Of a DNA stretch of 64,000 nucleotides, positions 12,301 to 24,851 are shown in pieces. The DNA comes from Punctularia strigosozonata HHB-11173 SS5 (lineage: Eukaryota > Basidiomycota > Agaricomycetes > Corticiales > Punctulariaceae): contig NW_006767437.1 of assembly GCF_000264995.1 (NCBI RefSeq), positions 2,131,647 through 2,195,646 on the forward strand, in the 5' to 3' direction. Each line of letters begins with the position of its first letter. Position 1 is the stretch's first letter. Position numbers and translations under genes: made by a program. The notes below the pieces were generated by a model. The model worked only from the letters and a program-made list of their open reading frames with translations, was not told the DNA's origin and made no database searches.

Positions 12301-13454
12301 GCGCAGTCGCAGGACGGACGAGCAAGCCCCGTCGTTTTGGTTCGGGACGTGCGCGCGCGCGTGGGGGCTCGTCGACCAGAAGTTCGGGCATGTCTCTGTC
12401 GTGCATTGGTTGACAGCGGGAACGATCGGGAAGCGGGAGAAGACGCCGCTCCCATTGCAAACCGCCGAGCTTGATTTGGGATCAACAATCAATTGCAACG
12501 GGAGCCTCAGGAATCATCGAGATGGCGCGGCGAACTGCAGGGGCAATATGTGTACGGTGGAGCCTGCGTCCGATCAACCCGCTTGTACAGCGGCGAATGC
12601 TCTCCCTTCGCCGAACTCCTTCGTCGTTGCGCCTTTGTTCTTGGCTTCTTTCCATTATGTTGGAGGAGGTCGAGCGCCGGAGTGAAGGTCTGCTGATCAC
12701 AGGGGCGTGTAAAGGTACCGCTGCCGCGGTCTCTCCAACTCCGCCTGCGCGGCCCATGATTGGTCCGTGCGTCCAGTTCGGGCAGCTTCGTGCACCGATT
12801 TGGACTGGGCTGGGTACCGTTACGGTGCATGCAGACGGTACGAAGGACGATGGCGTCGATAGGAGGGTATGTCGGCGTCCACCAGACCGCCGGGGAAGAC
12901 GGAGCGAATTTGCCGTCGCGCTCGACATGTATGGCAACGATCTTCGCCGGGTCTTCGCCGTTGCGCGCAACAGGGGGAGACAGGGGGAGCGCGAACGTGG
13001 GGTACGGCACGCGATCGGGCGCGTGCCTTACGTGAGACTGTGGTTTATCGCGGAGGGCGGTGTGTGTGACAGGGAAGCAGGGCGGGTACGTAAGCGGGTG
13101 AGACCGCAGCCGAAATGGGCCGCGGTTCGCTGATCTAGGCGAGATCCGATCGGGAAGACGTGCTCGCTGGGGAGATAGCGTCCACGGGGCGTCGTGGTCG
13201 GCGTCGGCGGTCGTCGTTCGAGAGCGGGCGCGAACGAGAACAACGGCGGCGGGCTGGCGGGCAAGCAACGAGAACAAGGTGTCGGATCGCCAGGGAGACG
13301 GAGACAAGTTGTAGAGATAACGCCGGCGGAGAGGCTAGATCTGGCAGAAGCGAACCGTGCTTGGACGAGGCGCGCCTGTCCCGATACACACAAAAGCTTG
13401 CTTCAGCCACACCTCTCGCTCTCTCCCGCACCACCGTCCCCACCCCTCACCATC
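9320..13454. other. Coding-poor interval, about 4.1 kb
   Basis: No supported gene lies between the tRNA and the phosphatase. Frames on both strands are short, overlap one another in all phases and have no recognisable family. The last few hundred bases (about 13130-13454) are CT-rich on the plus strand and are probably the promoter and leader of the phosphatase. The rest is unexplained. Confidence 0.4.
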
Positions 13455-16400
13455 ATGTCCGCTGCCACCATCCAGCACGACGAGGCCGGTCCTCACCCCG
13501 CCTCCGCCGCCCATGGCCTCACCCACCCCTTCCCGCTTTCCGCCCTCCCGACCATGTCTCCCCGTCCGCACCCGCATACCCCCCTCCGCGCGCTCTCCGC
13601 CCAACACTTTGCCGCGCTGCACACCGCCGCCGCCACGAGCCACGCCCCGGACAGCGTCCTCTTTCCCTTCCTCCACGGCGTCGAGGGCGACAACCGCGCC
13701 CAGAACGTCTTCTTCGCCGGGACCAGCGGCGCCGCCGAGGGTTGCGTTCGCGTCCCGCGCTTCAGGGGTCTCGTATGGGTCGCCGCAGACGAAGACGTCG
13801 AGGTGGGCGAGCTGCCTGACAACTCGGACGATGAAGACGAGCTGGAGAGCGAGTACGATTCGGACTTGGACAGGAGCGAGCCCGATGCGTTCGGTATGCC
13901 GATGGACATCGACCCGCCGGCGGACAGCGACCCGAACGCAGGCGCTCACATGCATCCCGAGATGCAGCGCAAGGCCGACGCGCCAGATGACAACAGCATC
14001 CCTAGCTCAATTCCGGGACCGGTGAACATTATCGACTATACCTTCCCATATGGCTCGACGACGACCGGCAACCACACACACGATCGCCGCGACTCGACTG
14101 CCTCACATGCTTCCTTCGCGTCGACGGGAGCATCCTCTGTCACCTCCTCTCTCTTTGACTCGCAGAGTTTGGGCACCGCCTCTACCTCCTTGACCTCCTC
14201 GTGTGCCCCGGACTCGCCCTGCGCCGAAAACTCGCAACTTGCTCCTCTTCCCGAGAACGAGCAGTTGCAGAACATGGGATCCCACACTGGATCCGCCTCG
14301 CCTCCTCCCTTGCGCCGGCCTCCGATCCTCACTTCGTCCTTCCGCGCCCGCGAGCTGCTCAAACGCGGCCCCAAGGGTTTCGAGGGCGCATTCGTTCCGC
14401 CGCGCGTCCCGGACGGCATCTCGCTGCGCAACTTTGGCATTCAAACTGTACGTTTAAAGTTCGATTACGCGTGACGTGACGTTATCTCATCTGATGACAG
14501 GCCGTCTACGCAACCTTATCGGATATAGTCGTCTACTCGCCTTATGGAGACACCCGCGCCGCCTACCTCCTCGCGGAGAAGTTTAAACGTGCGGTGGAAG
14601 CCAAGTACGAGGAGCGCCTGGCGCGGATCCGGGCGAGTGATGCCCTCACCCCGGAAGAGGCCAAGTCGCGCGAAGACGACCTCGTGCTCTACCATGTGTT
14701 CGTCCTCGACGCGAGCCCGCAGGAGTTGGAGGAGGTTCTGCCGCACCTGGTTATCCGAACCGAGGACGAGGAAGAAGAACAGGACAGCGCGCTCGCGAGC
14801 ACGCTGGCCAGTGCCGCCGGCCAGGCGGAGGGCGCACAGGAGGGCAAGCATCGCAGGGCGAAGAAGGCCAACACGGTCAACTTTGCACAGAGGGAGAAGG
14901 ATGAGATGCGCGAGCTCACGCGTGCCAGCGAGATCGTGTCTGTGTTCCCGGCTGCTGAGGTCGAAGAGCGCGAGAAGGACGCCACGTCTGGCTCGACGAC
15001 CGCCAGCAAGTGGGATTCTTCCGTAGGCCAGATCTTTCTAGGCAACTCGAACGACGTGCCCATGCCCCCGTCCGAGTACTGCCCGCTCCCACAGCCGCGT
15101 TCGTCAACGCCGCCGACGGAGGAGGACGACGACCCGTTCCACTACGCCTCGAACGATCCCGCCAAGGGTCTCGGCTACGACATCTGCATCGAATGCCACG
15201 ACGCGGCCCCTTTCCCATCCTCCGCGCACCTGAGAGCCGCGGAGGAGCACGTGAACGCGCTCGAGGAGATGTGGGCGCAGCGGTGCGCGAAGATCCAGAC
15301 CCCTGGCGCGGTCCGTCCTCCGCCGAACGCCAACTCGGTGGTCCACCTGCCCTTCCCGTCCAGCCCGCCCAGCACGAGTGTAACCCTCTCTGCGCTCATG
15401 CCATTCCTGGCCATGCTCGAGCGCCTTCTCGCGCCGGTCGCGACGACTCCGGCGGCGTCGGGATCCACGGAGCCGATGCCGATGCCCACGTCGCGGCCTC
15501 GTGCTAGCTCCGGCGCCCTCACGTCGCTCTTCAATCCCGCCCCGCCGCCACCGCGTTACCGCTCGCGTCCGGTCAAGGTCCTCATCTATTCTTCTGATGG
15601 GTACACCGAGTCGTCCGTGCTCGCCCTTTCGAGCTTGATGTACCTCCGCGGACTTGCATTGCCCGAGGCCTACCTTGAGCTGCAGGTTACCAAACGCCGG
15701 AGCTTCTTCGTGTACTCCAGCGATGTCGGCGTGCTGAAGAGGATCGAGCAGCGCGTTGCGAGAGAGCGTGGGATCATGGGCGCCGCGATGCCGTCGAAGA
15801 CCTGGGGCGGGTTCATGTTGGTCAGCGATGCCGCACAGGCCGCCAGGCAGCATCAGCAGGGGCAAGGTCAGCCGCGCACGATTGGCCACATTGGCCGCCT
15901 TGGCTCCAACTCGGTGTCGGTACCGGCGTCGATGCCCATGGCCCCAGGTGCTTTCGCGCAGACGATGGGCCCGGCGTCCCTGGCGTCCGAGAGCCCGCTG
16001 AGGTCGATGGGCCGACCCAGGGCGAGCACGAGCCCGATGTTGCCGAGCCTGTTCGACGACCATCAGGCCTGGTTCGATGACCCGCGGTTCGACGGCAGTT
16101 TCCCGAGCAGGGTGCTTCCCTTCCTTTACTTGGGAAACTTGTGAGTAGATTTTTGAGTATGGAACAGTTCCTGGCTCATAACACAAACAGGAACCACGCG
16201 AGCAACGCTTACATGCTTCACGCCCTCGGCATCACGCACGTCGTCTCTGTTGGCGAGTGTGCGCTAGTGCCGCCCCAGCATATCCCGGCACATATGGTCA
16301 ACGCCCGCACCACTGGCCCACAATACGTTCCAGGCAAGGTGCCTGGGTGTCATGGTTCGCTTTGGATCGAGGAGCGCGAGGGCAGGATCAAGGTTCTCGA

Positions 16401-16849
16401 CATAAAGGGCGTGTGCGACGACGGGATCGATACGCTCGAGCCCCAACTGGCGCCGATCTGCGAGTGGATCGATAAGGCTCGCGCTGAGGGAGGGCAAGTG
16501 CTCGTCCACTGCCGCGTTGGCGTCAGTCGGAGTGCGACCGTTGTGGTGCGTATTTGCTCGATCTGGCCTTCCTGACCGTTCTTAAGTCCATACGTAGATC
16601 GCATACGTGATGAAGCATTTGAATATCCCGCTCGTGGACGCCTACCTGATTGTACGGTCTCGCCGCCTGTCCGTCCTCATCCAGCCCAACCTGCGCTTGT
16701 TGTACAACCTTCAAGGATGGGAGATACAGCTTGCGCGCGAGCGCGCTGGGAATAACGAGGACCGGGTTCGTGAAGAACTCGCGCGGAGCTTGAGCTGGCC
16801 CTACCTCTCGAAGGAGGTGCACGCGCTCAACGAAAAGTACTTGCACTGA
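13455..16849 (+). CDS. PPS1: Dual-specificity protein phosphatase, Pps1 type
   Basis: Four exons (13455-14447, 14501-16140, 16191-16545, 16598-16849) give about 1079 aa. The C-terminal 240 residues are a dual-specificity phosphatase domain: VLPFLYLGNL, then NAYMLHALGITHVVSVGE, and the P-loop HCRVGVSRSATVV with catalytic Cys near residue 985. After it come AYVMKHLN and the helix VRSRRLSVLIQPNLRLLYNLQGWE. The long N-terminal part contains VKVLIYSSDGYTESSVLALS and LKRGPKGFEGAFVPPRVPDGI, the arrangement of yeast Pps1, a DSP linked to S-phase and cell-cycle control. Low-complexity acidic and Ser-rich stretches fill residues about 120-290. The start is the first ATG after a CT-rich leader; an open frame extends upstream, but without ATG. 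Confidence 0.9.
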
Positions 16850-18117
16850 GCAAGTCTGCCTCGACCGAAACCTTCCCTAGCTGGTCCATCCTCGGCTGGC
16901 ACGGTTTCTACTTCCCCAACGCCGGGCTTTTTGTCTCGACATCCGGGCCTAAACATCATGATACCTCTAACGACACACGCATCCAATTCTGTATTCTCCT
17001 CGTCGTTTGTACCATTTCATGCCGCCAAACCCCCTTACTTTCGCCTTCGACTTTCTCTGTACCATATCTGATGATCCACGCTCGAGGCGCTTGTTCCAAC
17101 CATTCATGTACGCTCGTCACGCCCCCTTCCGACTCCCTCAACTCTGTCTCTGTCTCCGTTTCCTCTGATGCAATACTTATCCGCTATCGATTGCAAACCT
17201 GTAGATGCCTTACTGTACATTATGATCACGATCTGCTGTACAGTGTAATGCAATCGTATGATACCTCCTCATTGTTTGTGGACGGTTGAGCCCCTCTGCA
17301 GTTCAAACAGTACTCAGTGGTCGCGGGTTTGATTCATGCGGTCATTCCGGAATCCTTCCGAGTCGACGGTCCAACGCGCTTCCAGTATCGTCAAATTCGT
17401 CTCGGGAGAAAGGAACCTCGCAGAATCATGGGAATCACTCAACACGCTATCGTGTACTGAACGGATCACTCGGATGTAGGAAGTACCTACTACATACGAG
17501 TCCGCCCCGCCGTGTTGATGTGGGGCCGAAGCTTGAGCTGAAAGGAAGCGTATCGCCTTCTTGCGTTCGAGAATTTGGACATTTGGAGCGGAAGCAGGGG
17601 GTCGTGACGACGAGGGCGCCAACGGGGATAACGTCAAGGGCTTCGATGACACTTCGTATGCAGTGTGCACGGAGCGATAGGATGCGGGTGCTGGCACCCA
17701 TCGATTCAGTTGTTCACCGAAGTATAGCAACAGATGTGACTCTTCCCGGACTTGAGGCACGGAATTCACGCTCTTCTCAAAGCACGCATGATCGACGCCC
17801 TTCGGTGCGAGGTAATCAGGCTGCCCATAGGGTATCGCATTAAACGGTTTCTACCGCACATCGAGTGAATTAGAGTCATGGGACGTATCTATGAGGAAGA
17901 TAAAGAAGAAGTCGGGACATCGCCGCTAGGGCGCGGTTGCATCATTCGGTGGACCGTGCTTTTTTGGGTACCGTTCGCACTCTACAACTGCGAACTGTTG
18001 AGATCCGGTCGTGGGATTGGACGTGAAGCATTATGCGGTGTTCTCGAGACTGCTTTTGCACCCGGAGCCGAAACGAGCGTTCGTTCACACTAATCCCGCC
18101 TACACAGTGTCGTTTGA
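16850..18117. other. Convergent intergenic region, no gene seen
   Basis: About 1.27 kb between the 3' ends of the phosphatase (+) and the DUF6534 gene (-). The long frame at 17286-17843 begins at TTG, has no ATG-led conserved segment and matches no family I know. Confidence 0.45.
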
Positions 18118-20076
18118 TCAGACCATCGTGGTTTCGGTAGTAGACCGGTGGGGAGGGGGGTCACTCACCTCGTTTTTACTACAGCCCCCGGCTGAATCCT
18201 CTCTCAGAACGGACAGATCTACGTATTCCGTCGACTGTACTCTGCCTATCAGCGACGGCTCCACATCAAGAGAGGGCGCGTGGAGCGTGCTCACCCGCTG
18301 ATTGTGGAACGCGATTTCGGCAGTGGAATCGGACTTGGCCGACGCGATGTGCCCTGCGCCGGCGACGAAACGCGAGGTAGCGGACTGGGTGAGGAAGTTG
18401 ACACTGTTTCGCTTCGAGTCTTTGTGCTTGTCGATGGTGGGGCCTCGGTTGTTGAGGTTCACCATTAATGCGTTGATGGATACTGGATAACATGTTAACT
18501 GATGATGTCTGACATGCGTACTGACGTAGTACGAGTACACACGTTTACCCATCCACAGGTAGAACCTAAACAAGAAGGATGAGACATTTATTCGAAGTAA
18601 TGTAGTGGGTGCGACGCACGTTGCGTAGACGAGGTTCGCCCGCATCGACACATACTGCAAATATTCATGGTTCATTGATGCACGAGTTCATCTGCAACGT
18701 TCGCCTCACCAGGATCAGCGTGACCAACGCGCAGAAACTGTAAGAGCGAAGGGCATAATTGAGTATGCGACCATCGGTGGTCCATGGACGACTCACGCAG
18801 TGATCGCCCCAGTGCCAACAACGTAGAGCGTCATGACGTGAACCCGGGTATCCGAACTGTGATGAACAATATGAGAGATCATGACGTGGATATGTTCCGA
18901 TCTCACCTTTTCGCACCCCTTCCTCCGCGCTGCATGCACATGCACATGGCAGCAGCGATAACACTGTCTACGGCAAAGGCGGCGCCATAGTTGAAGAACA
19001 TCACCCACTGCAATATTCCACGTCAGTCGATGGCGTTCTGGTTTCTTTCACAATGTGGTAGGCGAACCGCTTCGGAGGAGTTGATTTTCTCCCAGTTCAT
19101 GAGGTGAAGCCTGGATATTACAGTTAAACCAGAACCGTAGACGCTGGTGACCGATAGACTCGCCCTCTGATCATGTATACTATGTTCAGAGTCAACGAAA
19201 TGATGACAGCGCGATGATTAAGTATATACGCACTGAATCCTGGCACTGATTGGTTCTTTCTCAGCTTGGTCGCAGCGTTCGGCATACAATAGACGCTCAC
19301 CAAGCGCAATCACGGACAGGATCAACTGGGAAGGCGGCTAAGTGCATTGACCCATGACGTCCACAGTGGGGAACTTACGACAGCGACGAGGAGAGATCGG
19401 TTCTTTCCACCCAGCGTCCATAGCCGGCCGGCGTATATGCTAACCACGAGTCAGGGAGTGTACTTTGTTGTGGAGGGCGTCGATATCTTACATCCTGATG
19501 ATAAAACAACTGATTTCCTGTGTTGTTGAGCATGCATCAGGATATGCGCTGAGGGGATCGCGGATAAGCACACACCGTGACTAGGACATGCACCTAGAGA
19601 AGGAATGAACTACTTGTGTGCGGGAAACAGGGAGAAAACGTACGAAAGCGATCCTGAGAGAGCGATAGATTATCAACGTATGTGCGGGGAGAAAGCGCCA
19701 TCGGCGTACCGTTCAGGGGTGAAGAACTCGCTGGGATCTCCATAATGGGTTATGAGGATGCTGTAAACGGAGTAGGACGGGAACACGATTTGGGCGGTGT
19801 CGAAGAGCCACAGCAATACAATCTAGGAGCGTTGGTGAGAACGAAGTGCGTATCTCAACACGTTCACTCACGATTGCCTTGAACCATCTCGCGTCGTCAA
19901 AGTAGCCCTTCGTGAAGTATGTGTGCATTTGAACATTGGTGAATCCTGCACGTTGCGTGCAGGCCCATGAGAAACCACATTCCCAAAAGCACCGAAGAAA
20001 ATGCAGACCGACCGAACAACGTGGCTTGTATTATGTTGCCGATGAGAGTCACGCCCAGAGTGTCGTCGACCTTCAT
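18118..20076 (-). CDS. DUF6534-type seven-helix membrane protein, 17 exons
   Basis: I could join 17 exons: 20076-20013, 19945-19872, 19822-19710, 19653-19644, 19593-19576, 19517-19492, 19439-19379, 19325-19301, 19245-19234, 19179-19164, 19110-19068, 19007-18907, 18856-18797, 18737-18710, 18654-18620, 18565-18549 and 18482-18118. They give about 355 aa. The order matches DUF6534 proteins, abundant and uncharacterised in mushrooms: TLGVTLIGNIIQATLFG, WFKAIIVLLWLFDTAQIVF, FIIRIIYAGRLWTLGGKN, LHLMNWEKINSSEAWVMFF, TRVHVMTLYVVGTGAITA and WMVSINALMVNLNNRG, then a polar cytosolic tail. Nine exons are 35 nt or shorter, the smallest 10 nt. The 12-nt exon could use a second acceptor (6 nt instead). Intron 19111-19163 needs a GC donor. 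The C-terminus could alternatively splice at a GTGAGT near 18170. Confidence 0.83.
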
Positions 20077-22089
20077 GGTTGCTGGGGCGCAGAGGGGTAG
20101 ACGGGGCAAAGAATACAGAGAAAAGACAGTGGAAAAGAGAGACAAATGTCCGAGGTCCTCGTGTCGGTCGTCAGCATATATGCCATTCTTCCGTGTTCCG
20201 TGGGCAGTTCTAGCCCGGGAGCGCCCGCCGAAGTGAGGGCTAAGTATTACTTTATGCCCACTTTATGTACGAGGCGCTTCCATGCTTCCCGGCGCAACGT
20301 CAGGAAGCGTGCAATGTCGCCGCTGTCAGTCCACGTGCCTGGCCTTTGGCGCGATGCTTAGGGCGACGTATTCAGCAGCGTCGAGCAGGATTGCGGGTCG
20401 ACTATGCGCTAAGTAGCAAGCAAGCAATCCCAGCGACCAGCTGGATAATTCCATTGCCCAGCGCATATGAAGGGGTTCGGTGAGCCCGTCCTCACGGAGG
20501 CACGTGGAGAGAAGCGACGCAGTAAGGTAACGCGGGACTGCCCCTATGCGGATGCAAAATAGCCTTCCGACGCCGGCAGGTACGGAATGAACGGCAGGAC
20601 ACAAATGGGTCGCCGAAGGAGCGCCTAACAGACAGCCATTCACGGGCCAGAGCTAGGTCAACTCGCAGTACGGAACGGCTGAAGACTGAAGCAGAACGTT
20701 CAATCCGACGGGCAGATAGAGAGTTACGTATGTAGTCAGCAACGTGCGACCGTTCGAATGTGGTTCTAATCGCGAATGAACTGGTATGATGCCTTTTCTT
20801 CGTACGTTCGCATCCTGACAGAGATAGGCATAGTTTCAGGTTCCCGTCTCGAATCCGTCCTTGCCATCGCCGGAACCGACATGGCCTTCCAGTTGGGCGA
20901 GAGTTACGAACACGGCGATCCAAAGTGATTCGAGCAGACACGTCGTTCGCCGTAGGCTTTTATCGGGATTGGGGAGATGTGCATCCATCTACGCGTTTGC
21001 ACCCTACTTGCTCCCACCGTAACTTCCGCACCGTGTCGGGGGCGATCGTGTGCGGGCCGTTGCTGCGAGCGGCGACCAGACTCTTGCGCGCCAAGTGGCC
21101 CGACACGCGTGTTCCGGCAGAGATTCCAGCAGAAATTCGAGAATCCCCGGACTTTTCATGTCGTTATGGATCTTCCACCGTCGAGGTGGCGTCGATCTGC
21201 GTTGACTATGGAGCCTCGGAGATGCCGCGAACGTCCTCAGCGATGAATTTGCCTATCGCAGGCACCTCACGTGCTCGGTTTTGCCGATTGTCTCGCTCAG
21301 CTCTAATTTCTGCCTGCGTTTGCATCTGCCGCTCGTTTGGTGGTTCGAACTTCGGGGTGCAACCGGGGCGGTGTCGCTACGGAAGCAGCGCGTGGGCGGG
21401 CGTTCCGCGTGTTCCGAAGACATGGGAAATACCAGAAACGGCCATCAAGTGGACATATTAGGCGCTACTCCACATTCGGTTATACTCTCCTCGGCTCACG
21501 CCAAAAATTTCCGAGCTCACGAGCCTCATGTCGGTGTTTCGGTTGGCTGCGGTGGTTCGGCTCCAACGATCTTGCATCACCGCGACGAGATTATATGTCG
21601 TGTAACCGATCATATAGCGTCCACCGCTCGACCGACGCTGCCTCCGTTCTCCACAACTAATCCCTCTCTCCTCCCCCTCCCGCGCATACACTCCGCCGCG
21701 ACCGACTTCGGGCGTAGCTTCGGTACCTGCCCTGCGCGGATCATCGTGGCAACCTTGGTCGCGAGAAGGACAGGAAAACGGCTTCTCAGCGCAGATCGCG
21801 GCTCCAACTTGTCCCTCTGACGCGCTCCCTGGTCGTTTCGCGTCGTCTGAGCAACGGGCTGATTATAAGCCGGGCTTAAGGACGACTCACTCGTTCCTTT
21901 CCTTCTTTCTTTTTTTTTTTCACCTCGGGGAAAAAGCCGATTCTGTGTGGCGTACTATCAAATGGTCCCCCGGAGATCCAGTTATTTCGGTCATGTGGAC
22001 GTGTGTGGCGAGCAAGACTGGCCTTGGCTCGAGTAAGATTTACTCGCCCTCATTGACGACTATACCCTGATCAACACCGCAGCTATAAT
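20077..22089. promoter_or_regulatory. Divergent intergenic region, about 2 kb
   Basis: This separates the DUF6534 gene (-) and the Sfp1-like gene (+), so it should hold both promoters. A long T/pyrimidine run (21901-21921) lies about 170 nt before the Sfp1-like ATG, as is common in basidiomycete promoters. The open frames at 20492-21820 show no recognisable protein. Confidence 0.45.
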
Positions 22090-23117
22090 ATGCAGACGAA
22101 GACGCCGACCGCTTCGACGCCTCTTTTCGAACATCATATGCCTTCACTCGAAGAGGACATTGTAGGCAGAGCTACCGTATCATCACCGTGACCCACTCAT
22201 TGACGCATCATTCGCAGTGCTCAGATTTCACTTGCTGTGGGTTGACCTTGGCAGACATGCACCAACTGGTGGAGCACTTTGAGGAGGCACACGTTCTCGT
22301 ACTCGACGGAGCCGGACGCCGGGTTTACCCATCCGTGCCTTCGCTGGACACCTCCAGCGATTCGGGCTCCGACGGCGAATCGTCCCCAAGCAGCGACTTC
22401 TCCGACGTTGGGGTCGGGGTGGGGACGTCTAGTCTGGTGTTCAACTACCCTCAGCCGCACCCCCCACCCGTTCTGATGCTCTCTTGTACCGCACCTGACC
22501 CGCGCTCGGCGGCGGTGAGCTCCTCGTCCCACGAAAATCAGCCCTCTCGGTCCTTGGCGACTCCGGAACCGATGCAACAGGATTACATGGTTTTTTCCTC
22601 CCCTTCGTCGGTCTCTTCGGATACGTCTGTTACATCGTCCCCCGTATTATCCGAGTCGCCGATGCTACCGGCGCTCCCTATGCCGTCATCACAAATATCT
22701 CCGAACGGCGGGGCTGCTGCGATGGATACCAGCTCCGACGAAGCACAGGCGTGCGTCACGCCTGGCATGCTTTCACGGCCCACGGTGAAGGGACGGAAGG
22801 GCCCATCGACCGCATCGAAGAAGGGCCACCGTCGTCAACTTCAGGCTCCGGACGACGCGACGTCCGACGCGACTGGCTCTCCGCGTGCGACGTACCTCGT
22901 ACAGGCGCCAACCGGCAAACGAGCGCGAGGCAAAAGCGCGAACCGCGTGCGGTACGCATGTCCCGTAGGTCCTATACGCCGTGCACACTGCGCAGTGTTC
23001 GCTGACGAAAGGATGCGGTAGACCGAGGGATGTACGAAACTGTATCTAAACCCCGGTGGTCTGAAATATCACCTCGAAAAGGGGACATGCTCGTTCGACC
23101 CAAAGCCAACCGCTTGA
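22090..23117 (+). CDS. SFP1: Sfp1-like C2H2 zinc-finger transcription factor
   Basis: Three exons (22090-22161, 22218-22964, 23022-23117) give about 304 aa. An N-terminal atypical finger (CSDFTCCG followed by HQLVEHFEEAH) and a C-terminal finger (YACPTEGCTKLYLNPGG then LKYHLEKGTC) match the two ends of fungal Sfp1. Sfp1 is a nuclear factor that drives ribosome-biogenesis genes and sets cell size with nutrient supply. Between them lie about 200 residues rich in Ser/Pro and a basic stretch (GKRARGKSANR) that could be a nuclear localisation signal. The last exon is invisible without splicing out 22965-23021; reading through ends the protein before its second finger. The short first exon is inferred from splice signals and is the least certain part. 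Confidence 0.84.
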
Positions 23118-23614
23118 TCGTCAGCAAGTCCAGCCCGCCGTGCCCCGCCCCGATATTACCCTCTTTATATTGTCCTGCTATGCATCTCAGCACTCTCGGC
23201 CCTTGCGCAATTTGGTCTTGGCCTCCAACACCCCTTCGTTCGTCAAATACTACAGATAAGGTGGCCAGGCGCCTTTCAACATCCACTCCCGTCGCGGCTG
23301 GTGGAGTGCCACATATTTCTCGTAATAAAACAGTATACAGCACTTGTATCTTATATGTAAACGTAAGTTGTGCAAGCTTGCTACGTGGATGTGGAAGCAT
23401 GCTAACGCTCTCGTGCTATTTATAGTATAGTGCCGCTCCTCAACTAGGACGATGAAAGATGCATCTCTGCATTCGGTGCTGAAGTGTATCTTGCAATCAT
23501 CAGGGGAATTTGCTGAACGTGCCGGGCTATTTCTCCCGTGTAATTCATAGATAAACATTAGTTTACATACCCACCTGCCCTTTTCTTCAACGGGATAACG
23601 ATCGTTGGCCACTT
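23118..23614. other. Convergent intergenic region, no gene seen
   Basis: About 500 nt between the 3' ends of the Sfp1-like gene and the first reductase gene. AT-richer sequence, probably two 3' UTRs; nothing else recognised. Confidence 0.5.
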
Positions 23615-24851
23615 TTATGGCGTCTCTTGCGGGCGCACAACCAGCTTCTGACCGCTGACTTTCCCATCCCGAAGCAAGTCCAAACCCTCCTGCACACCTG
23701 CCAAGCCGTTGGGCAAAACGCGCACGCGGTTGGGCTGAAGCAATGTGTCAGAATGGATCTTAACGAAGTGCTGAAAGTGAACGGACCTTGATGGCGCCCT
23801 CCTCGAGGTACTTCGGGAAGTGTTTGGCGACTCCGGCGCCCAGCGCTTTGGTGAGCGGGAGGGTGAAAGCCCCGAACACGTGGGCGAAGTGCTTGCTCCC
23901 TGCGATGTCACGCGATTCTTGGGTAGGAGGGAGGAGGAGGACGATGGTCCCGTTAGGGGCGAGGACCTCCAGCCCCGCCTTCTGCGATTCTGGGGAACCG
24001 ATGGCGTCGAAGGCGACCTCGACGGGTGCGGCGGTGATCTTTGCAACTTCTGAGGCGAACGAGGAAAGGGGCAGCGAGCGCGGGATGACGTGCGTGGCAC
24101 CCAACGACTTGAGCAGATCGGTGTTGTGCTCGGACGCGGTGACGATGATAGGCGAAAATCCGGAGAGGCGAGCGAATTGGAGGGCTAAGTGAGTTGAGCG
24201 CGAGTGTGAGCCCCGGGACCTGGACGCAGGGAGAAAGGTCCGTACCGTATTGACCCATAGACGTCGCGCCGCCGAACAGCACGAACGGCTTCCCCGCGTA
24301 CTTGCCGGCGCCTCCCTCTTTGTAGAACGGCGTCAACCCGGCGCCACCGCCCTGCTTATCCGACTTGGGAGCGTAAAGGCCGCTGAACGACGTGGCAACG
24401 CCGAGAGGGATAGAGGCCGCATCGTCAAAGCTGAGATTGTCGGGGATCTTGACGAGAAGGTCGGAGGAGATGCGGACGTATTGTTGGAAGGCCTCCGCAC
24501 CCGGGCTGACGAGACCGTAGAAGAATCTGAAAGAGGCACAGGAAGTCAAACGTCACGCGCGAATATGGTGAACAATGTATGAATCGCTGACATCCTATCT
24601 CCTGTCTTGACGCTTTCCACTCCCTCGCCGATCTCTTCGATGACCCCCGCGCCGTCGAGGCCCAGGATTCCGGGAAGCCTCACCCAAGGCGCACCGTTGA
24701 TCTGGATCTTCCAGTCTGCGGGGTTGAGCCCGGCGGCTTCGACGCGGACGACGACTTCACCGGGTCCGGGTTTGGACACGGGCTTTGTCTGGATGACAAA
24801 GGGCGTCTTAGGGGCTTCGAGGATGAGGGCTTTGTTCTCGGTGGGAGACAT
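23615..24851 (-). CDS. Zinc-independent medium-chain dehydrogenase/reductase (paralogue A)
   Basis: Four exons (24851-24592, 24526-24246, 24184-23787, 23734-23615) give about 352 aa. The GroES-like half has ALNPADW-type and PGILGLDGAGVIEEIGEGV motifs. The Rossmann half has VLFGGATSMGQYALQFARL for NADP(H) and GATHVIPR. The C-terminus is PNRVRVLPNGLAGVQEGL with KLVVRPQETP. This is the quinone-oxidoreductase / enoyl-reductase-like branch of the MDR superfamily, cytosolic and NADPH-dependent. The zinc-binding Cys of classical alcohol dehydrogenases are absent and the substrate cannot be read from sequence. Intron positions match those of three paralogues at 57-62 kb. A TATA-like box (24902-24908) lies 51 nt upstream, which supports this ATG over the in-frame upstream one at 24995. 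Confidence 0.9.

Noticed and set aside
13194-13454. N-terminal extension of the phosphatase frame
   Set aside because: The upstream start is GTG and the stretch is low complexity; the ATG at 13455 follows a CT-rich leader and fits better.
17286-17843. A 185-codon open frame between the phosphatase and the DUF6534 gene
   Set aside because: It starts at TTG, has no ATG-led core, no hydrophobic or domain pattern, and lies in a convergent 3' UTR zone.
21340-21360. GGTTCGAAC as a tRNA B box
   Set aside because: No A box, acceptor stem or anticodon arm can be folded around it.
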